37,724 bases of DNA from contig PGYT01000024.1 in the NCBI GenBank assembly GCA_002839805.1, positions 15,540-53,263 of the forward strand, given 5' to 3'. Shown piece by piece: positions 33,110 to 37,724 of this stretch. The notes below the pieces were generated by a model. That model made no database searches. It had not been told where the DNA came from and saw only the letters and a program-made list of their open reading frames with translations. Position 1 is the first letter of the stretch, and the number at the start of each line of letters is the position of its first letter. The DNA is from Ignavibacteriae bacterium HGW-Ignavibacteriae-2. Lineage in GTDB: Bacteria; Bacteroidota; Ignavibacteria; Ignavibacteriales; Melioribacteraceae. A program made the position numbers and the translations under genes.

Positions 33110-34882
33110 ATGAAACAATTTTTTAAATTCTTTTTTGCCTCTGTATTTGGAACTCTTACAGCTTTATTGTTGGCGGTAATTGGATTTTTTATTTTCGTTT
33201 CAATTATGGTTTCAGTTGTAAGCTCTGAGGAGACAGTGAGTTTATCGGAAAAAACAGTATTCGAGTTGCAACTGGATTATAACATAGCCGAACGTACTTC
33301 GTATGAGCGTTCTAATGCCTTCAGCTTATTGCTTCCGGGTTTAGTAAAACAGCCCGGATTAAAAGAGATTGTAGATAATATTAAGAAAGCAAAAGTTGAT
33401 GAAGATATTACAGGTATTTATCTGAACCTGAACAATTTTATTGCAGGAAGTTATGTTAACGTAAGAACCATACGTGAGGCTGTTAAAGATTTTAAATTAT
33501 CCGGCAAATTTGTTATTGCATATGGAAATAGAATTTCGCAAAAAGCGTATTACCTGGCTTCTGCTGCGGATAAAATATACCTGGCCCCTACCGGATCATT
33601 GGATGCAAGAGGTTTATCAATGGAATTAACATTTTTTAAGAAAACCTTGGATATGTTAGAAATTGAGCCTCAAATATTTCAAGCTGGCAAATATAAAAGC
33701 GCTGTAGAAACATTCGATCACGAAAAAATGAGTGCGGCAAACAGTGAACAGCTTAACGCATATTTAAATAGTATTTATGATGAAATTGTTAATCAAATTG
33801 CGCACGACAGAAAACTTAATACAATAGATCTAAAAAACATTTTTGATGAATTTAAAACAAACAATATTCATGACGCCCTAAATTTAGGTGTAATAGACGG
33901 ATTAAAATATTACGATCAATTAGTTGACACATTAAAAATTCTTTCGGGCGTAAAACAAGACGAGTCGTTAAAAAAGGTAAAACTCGAAACTTATATGAAC
34001 GTTCCAACTGCAAATTTAACATCGTCACCAAACAGAATTGCTGTTATTTACGCAGTGGGTGAAATATTGGAAGGCAATGGAAATGAAGATTATATAGGAT
34101 TGGAAAATATTACAAAAGAATTGCGAAAAGCTAGGAAAAATAAAAATGTTAAAGCAATTGTTCTTCGAATTAATTCTCCAGGGGGTTCGCCGTTAACTTC
34201 GGAACAAATATTAAGAGAAGTACAGCTAACAAAAGGTGTTAAACCTATTATAGTATCTTTTTCCGGTGTTGCAGCTTCCGGCGGATATTACATAGCTTGT
34301 GCCGCCGACGAAATTGTAAGCGATCCTTTTTGCATAACCGGTTCAATTGGCGCATTTGGTATTTTGCCAAATCTCAACAAATTTTTCGATAAAAAACTCG
34401 GTGTTACTTTCGATAGGGTGCAGACCGGTAAATACGGGGGTTTATACTCAATGGTTGCGCCATTATCCGCAGATGAGAAAAAAATAATCCAAAGTCAGAT
34501 AGACGGGATTTACAACGATTTCACAGCAAGGGTCGCCGACGGCAGAAGTATGTCTTTGGACTATGTGCGCGAAATTGCTCAAGGGAGAATATACAGCGGA
34601 TTGCAGGCAATAGAAATTGGATTAATTGATTCTATTGGCGGACTGCAGGAAGCTATTGATATTGCGGCCGATCGCGCGGAGATAAAAGATTATCGCATTG
34701 TGGAGTATCCGGCGGTCAAAGAACCTTTTGATAAAATAATGGATTTGTTTACAACTGAAATATTCAGTCCATTTTCTGATTTTGGGAGTTTAAAAGCTGA
34801 AGATATAATAAGAAATGTAAAAAACTTCATTTCGGAAAAAGGTTTACTTACAAGAATGCCTTTTGATGTAACTATTAATTGA
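33110..34882 (+). CDS. sppA: signal peptide peptidase SppA, long (67K) form
   Basis: 590 residues, the long duplicated form as in E. coli. An N-terminal helix (about 11-36) anchors it in the inner membrane with both halves in the periplasm. The Ser/Lys dyad is present and split between the halves: Lys196 in AGKYKSAVE and Ser390 in SFSGVAASGGYYIACAADEI; the second half also has INSPGGSPLTS and TGSIGAFG. It degrades leftover signal peptides and other membrane-released fragments. The ATG is preceded by GAGGAAC. It appears to be a single unit ending at a strong terminator. Confidence 0.95.
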   Translation: MKQFFKFFFASVFGTLTALLLAVIGFFIFVSIMVSVVSSEETVSLSEKTVFELQLDYNIAERTSYERSNAFSLLLPGLVKQPGLKEIVDNIKKAKVDEDITGIYLNLNNFIAGSYVNVRTIREAVKDFKLSGKFVIAYGNRISQKAYYLASAADKIYLAPTGSLDARGLSMELTFFKKTLDMLEIEPQIFQAGKYKSAVETFDHEKMSAANSEQLNAYLNSIYDEIVNQIAHDRKLNTIDLKNIFDEFKTNNIHDALNLGVIDGLKYYDQLVDTLKILSGVKQDESLKKVKLETYMNVPTANLTSSPNRIAVIYAVGEILEGNGNEDYIGLENITKELRKARKNKNVKAIVLRINSPGGSPLTSEQILREVQLTKGVKPIIVSFSGVAASGGYYIACAADEIVSDPFCITGSIGAFGILPNLNKFFDKKLGVTFDRVQTGKYGGLYSMVAPLSADEKKIIQSQIDGIYNDFTARVADGRSMSLDYVREIAQGRIYSGLQAIEIGLIDSIGGLQEAIDIAADRAEIKDYRIVEYPAVKEPFDKIMDLFTTEIFSPFSDFGSLKAEDIIRNVKNFISEKGLLTRMPFDVTIN

Positions 34883-34903
34883 TATAAGTTTTTGCACAAA
34901 TAA

Positions 34904-34935
34904 AACAATCCCCGGTGTATAATCCGGGGATTGTT
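34904..34935. terminator. bidirectional intrinsic terminator
   Basis: A 12-bp perfect stem, AACAATCCCCGG / CCGGGGATTGTT, with an 8-base loop lies between the convergent ends of sppA and hemL. A short T-run after a few bases (ACTTT) gives weak tail support on the plus strand. Confidence 0.85.
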
Positions 34936-34941
34936 ACTTTC

Positions 34942-36231
34942 CTATAAGATAGTTTTTAATGAATTGTAGTGGGCCGCAATTGTGTTGTTTAGATCTTCTG
35001 TAGTGTGTGCAGTAGAAATAAACATAGCCTCGAACTGTGCGGGGGCGAGATAAACACCTTGTTTCAACATCTCGTGGAAGTATCTACCATATAATGATGT
35101 ATCCGATTTAACCGCCGTCTTAAAATCAGTTACGTTTTCTTCTGTCATAAACATACACGACATCGATCCGACACGTGTTAAACAAAAATTCTTACCCAAT
35201 TTTTTTAAGTTTTCCTTAAATCCATTTTCTAAATAAACAGCTTTTTCCTCCAATAACGGGTATAAAGAAACATCCTCTTTTATTTTTGTAAGCGCTGCAA
35301 GACCAGCAGCCATAGCCAATGGATTACCGCTAAGTGTTCCTGCCTGATAAACCGGTCCGGAGGGAGCTATCTTTTCCATAATTTCTTTTTTACCTCCGAA
35401 TGCGCCTACAGGCAAACCACCGCCAATAATTTTACCGAAGGTTGACAAGTCGGGTTTAATACCTAAAAGTTCCTGCGCGCCGCCTTTGGCAACTCGAAAT
35501 CCAGTCATCACTTCGTCGAATATCAATACAATCCCTTCCTCATCACAGATTGTTCTTAGCTCTTTTATAAATTCTTCTTGGACACGAACTACGCCCATAT
35601 TACCCGCAACCGGTTCAATAATAACCGCTGCTATTTGACCTTTATTTAATTTAATTAATCTTTTTATCGAATCTATATCGTTAAAATCTGCAAGCAAAGT
35701 ATCGGCGGCATTTCCTTTTGTTACACCAGGGCTTGTGGGTACACCTAAAGTTAGAGCGCCTGATCCGGCTTTAATTAAAAAATAATCTGCATGACCATGA
35801 TAGCAGCCTTCAAACTTTATAAATTTTTCTCGACCTGTAAATCCGCGTGCAGCGCGCACAGCGCTCATAGTAGCTTCAGTTCCGCTATTAACCATTCTTA
35901 CCATTTCCATTGATGGCACCAATTCGGTTAATAGTTTAGCCATTCTTATTTCAATTTCAGTTGGAGCTCCAAAACTGGTACCGCTTTCAATAGCATTAAG
36001 TAATGCTTCCCTGATGAATGATGGATTATGACCAAATAGATGGGGACCCCAACTGCCTATATAATCTATGTATTCATTATTGTCTACATCTATCATTTTT
36101 GAACCGACCCCTTGTTTAATAAACAAAGGATTACCACCTACAGATTTAAAAGCGCGCACTGGTGAATTAACTCCGCCGGGAATATATTTTTTTGCTTCTT
36201 CAAATAATTTTTCGCTGTTGGTTATGTTCAT
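34942..36231 (-). CDS. hemL: glutamate-1-semialdehyde 2,1-aminomutase
   Basis: 429 residues, the usual HemL size. It makes 5-aminolevulinate in the C5 route to haem and other tetrapyrroles (EC 5.4.3.8). The protein begins with the diagnostic AKKYIPGGVNSPVRAFKSVG and has NSGTEATMSAVRAAR (115-129), CYHGHAD, IFDEVMTGFRVAKGGAQ (Asp239) and Lys267 (STFGKIIGGGLPVGAFGG) as PLP Schiff-base lysine. GGAGA precedes the ATG by five bases. No other haem gene is in the window. A palindrome (36301-36313) in the divergent promoter region could be a regulatory site. Confidence 0.97.
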   Translation of the reverse strand: MNITNSEKLFEEAKKYIPGGVNSPVRAFKSVGGNPLFIKQGVGSKMIDVDNNEYIDYIGSWGPHLFGHNPSFIREALLNAIESGTSFGAPTEIEIRMAKLLTELVPSMEMVRMVNSGTEATMSAVRAARGFTGREKFIKFEGCYHGHADYFLIKAGSGALTLGVPTSPGVTKGNAADTLLADFNDIDSIKRLIKLNKGQIAAVIIEPVAGNMGVVRVQEEFIKELRTICDEEGIVLIFDEVMTGFRVAKGGAQELLGIKPDLSTFGKIIGGGLPVGAFGGKKEIMEKIAPSGPVYQAGTLSGNPLAMAAGLAALTKIKEDVSLYPLLEEKAVYLENGFKENLKKLGKNFCLTRVGSMSCMFMTEENVTDFKTAVKSDTSLYGRYFHEMLKQGVYLAPAQFEAMFISTAHTTEDLNNTIAAHYNSLKTIL

Positions 36232-36300
36232 TGTATCTCCGAGTATTTCATATTAATTTATTATTCAATGCATGAAAAATATGGATATATGATTAGATTT

Positions 36301-36313
36301 GAAACAACGTTTC
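36301..36313. promoter_or_regulatory. perfect inverted repeat in the hemL/EFR1 divergent promoter region
   Basis: GAAAC-AAC-GTTTC, two perfect 5-base arms around a 3-base spacer, lies between the divergent hemL and EFR1 genes. It could be an operator of a dimeric regulator. No other copy was noticed, so support is only its symmetry and position. Confidence 0.25.
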
Positions 36314-36346
36314 TAAAGAGTTCCGGAAATTATAGGGTCTGTTCCT

Positions 36347-37399
36347 ATGAATGAAAAAATTATTATTTATTACTTCAGCGGTACGGGTAATGCAAAAAAA
36401 GTTTCCGGATGGTTTAAAAGTATTGCCGAATTAAAAGGACGTAATGTTAGTTTGGTGGATATTTCAGAAATTAAAAATAATAGCATAAAACCGTCAAAAA
36501 AAAATGTTCTAATAGGGTTTTGTTCCCCGACTCATGGATTTAATTTTCCGCCCATAATGTTTTACTTCATTTTGTCTTTCCCAAAATCAAATAATAATAG
36601 AGTTTTTATATTAAATACTAGAGGGGGAACAAAATTGGGCGGTGTTCACCTTCCGGGTTTAAGCGGAACCGCCCAGTATCTAACAGCGATTATTCTGTTG
36701 CTAAAAGGATATAAAATTGCAGGTATGCGTTCTATAGACATGCCTTCAAATTGGATTTCTTTACACCCGGCCTTAAGTGAGAATGCTGTTAAATTTATTT
36801 TTAATAATTGTGAAACAAAAACAAAAATATTCGCAGAAAAAATTATTAACGGTCAAAAAGATTTTAGAGCTCTATTAGATATTGTTCAGGATATATTGAT
36901 CACTCCTATTTCAGTTCTTTATTTTTTTATAGGAAGATATTTTCTTGCGAAAACTCTATATGCTACCCGGGCCTGTAATAACTGCGGTGTATGTTATAAG
37001 GAATGCCCAGTTGGAGCTATAAAGGTTTTTAACAACAGACCTTTCTGGACTTATAAATGCGAAAGTTGTATGCAATGTATAAACACTTGTCCCCAAAAGG
37101 CTGTTAATGCTGCACACGGTTTTGCCATTGGAGGTATTCTTCTTATTAACTCCTTTATTGTTTTCTACATATTTAGCTACCTGAATGAAATTTTATTTAT
37201 TAATCGTAATTGGTTTCCGTTGAATCTAATTTTATATTTTGTAGAATGGTGGGTAGGGCTCGCGTTTTTTTCTTTATTCTATCGTATCAATCATTTTTTA
37301 CTTCAGATCAGATTATTTGAAAAAATTTCGGGATTCTTTTCATTTACGAATTATAAATTCTGGGGACGTTACAAAATTCCAAAAAATTTTAATCAATAA
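36347..37399 (+). CDS. EFR1-type flavodoxin-ferredoxin fusion with membrane tail
   Basis: 350 residues. The N-terminal part is flavodoxin-like with the FMN-phosphate loop YYFSGTGNAKKV (9-19), CSPTHGFNFPP and NTRGGTKLGG. Two [4Fe-4S] ferredoxin motifs follow: C210NNCGVC216...C220P and C238ESCMQC244...C248P, so two clusters are expected. A hydrophobic stretch near 185-200 and two more helices at about 259-284 and 291-318 are unusual for EFR1 family members and suggest a membrane-associated electron carrier. The start ATG has only a distant AGGG. The cupin gene starts 15 bases after the stop. Its redox partner is not visible here. Confidence 0.88.
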   Translation: MNEKIIIYYFSGTGNAKKVSGWFKSIAELKGRNVSLVDISEIKNNSIKPSKKNVLIGFCSPTHGFNFPPIMFYFILSFPKSNNNRVFILNTRGGTKLGGVHLPGLSGTAQYLTAIILLLKGYKIAGMRSIDMPSNWISLHPALSENAVKFIFNNCETKTKIFAEKIINGQKDFRALLDIVQDILITPISVLYFFIGRYFLAKTLYATRACNNCGVCYKECPVGAIKVFNNRPFWTYKCESCMQCINTCPQKAVNAAHGFAIGGILLINSFIVFYIFSYLNEILFINRNWFPLNLILYFVEWWVGLAFFSLFYRINHFLLQIRLFEKISGFFSFTNYKFWGRYKIPKNFNQ

Positions 37400-37414
37400 T
37401 TACGAGAGACTTAA

Positions 37415-37724
37415 ATGGATATATCAGGAGTTCCTTTTACTGTAACCGATTGGGATAAAATAGAAATGGAAGAACACCTTGGAGAAAAAGGGAAAGCATT
37501 GTGGAAAGTTTTTAAACAAGGGAATATACGTGTAAGATTAGTTGAGTACACACCGGGTTATTTAGCAGATCATTGGTGTAAAAAAGGTCATGTAATTTAT
37601 GTGTTGGAAGGGGAGATGACTACCGAGTTGGATGATGGAAGAAAATTTACTACGAGAAAGGGATTTTCATATCAGGTGGGGGATAACGACGGCGCTCACA
37701 GGACATTTACGGAGAAAGGTGTAA
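37415..37724 (+). CDS. cupin-fold protein of the DHCW type, 3' end missing
   Basis: 103 codons are visible before the right edge cuts the gene, nearly the full length of the family. The start ISGVPFTVTDWDKIEMEEH, then GNIRVRLVEYTPGYLADHWC (the DHWC motif), KKGHVIYVLEGEMTTELDDG and FSYQVGDNDGAHRTF match small single-domain cupins called DHCW-motif proteins. Metal-binding candidates are the His of DHWC, the His of KGH, the Glu of LEGE and the His of AHRT. Function is not known. It follows the EFR1 gene by 15 bases and may share its transcript. Confidence 0.85.
   Translation, partial: MDISGVPFTVTDWDKIEMEEHLGEKGKALWKVFKQGNIRVRLVEYTPGYLADHWCKKGHVIYVLEGEMTTELDDGRKFTTRKGFSYQVGDNDGAHRTFTEKGV

Noticed and set aside
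1-37724. tRNA/rRNA genes, CRISPR arrays, insertion sequences, phage or defence genes
   Set aside because: No cloverleaf-like sequence, direct-repeat array, transposase or integrase was recognised; the only partial genes are cut by the window edges.

Overview
The window is a stretch of ordinary-looking chromosome from an AT-rich, diderm bacterium. I infer a member of the Ignavibacteria/Melioribacteraceae side of the Bacteroidota-Chlorobi group. This rests on the family mix: a DUF2723 membrane protein of about 960 residues, a DUF5362 protein, a short-form AMP nucleosidase, secreted DPP IV and tricorn-like peptidases, a long-form SppA, and many exported proteins. Unlike typical Bacteroidia, many genes have recognisable Shine-Dalgarno sites, and TTG or GTG starts are fairly common. 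This is a call from family knowledge, not from a database search. I saw no rRNA, tRNA, CRISPR array, insertion sequence or phage gene.

Left part (1-8.9 kb): a partial GNAT acetyltransferase, an EamA-type transporter, a small unknown protein with a perfect ribosome binding site, then the most system-like locus in the window. Five minus-strand genes are packed head to tail: a LolA-like periplasmic protein, two FtsX/MacB-like permeases, an ABC ATPase and a predicted outer-membrane beta-barrel. They are divergent from a TetR-family regulator. Two near-identical copies of an imperfect palindrome flank the shared promoter region, one upstream of each gene. I read this as a TetR-controlled inner-membrane to periplasm to outer-membrane export route for a lipid or lipoprotein-like cargo. 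A lipoprotein version of acetolactate decarboxylase and a bacterial PH-domain membrane protein follow.

Middle part (9-22 kb): a small exported protein, PAP2 phosphatase plus AMP nucleosidase, a large hybrid histidine kinase with no linked response regulator, ornithine aminotransferase, a coupled YjbQ/LOG pair, and envelope-glycan genes (family 9 glycosyltransferase, DUF2723 protein, a small GT2). A hot-dog thioesterase and a DUF5362 membrane protein close this part.

Right part (22-37.7 kb): a concentration of exported hydrolases (DUF1028-TPR protein, S9 hydrolase, divergent PhoA-type alkaline phosphatase lipoprotein, tricorn-like S41 protease, DPP IV, SppA). Between them lie a PIG-L deacetylase and small envelope proteins. 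Glutamate-1-semialdehyde aminomutase, a membrane-anchored EFR1-type ferredoxin/flavodoxin fusion and a truncated cupin end the window. This suggests a peptide-scavenging heterotroph.

Hairpin terminators can be seen after the histidine kinase/rocD pair, the DUF2723 gene, the 25.8 kb gene/alkaline phosphatase pair, the tricorn/DPP IV pair and the sppA/hemL pair. No intergenic gap exceeds about 235 bases. The longest is 165-398, an AT-rich divergent promoter region in which I recognise no motif.
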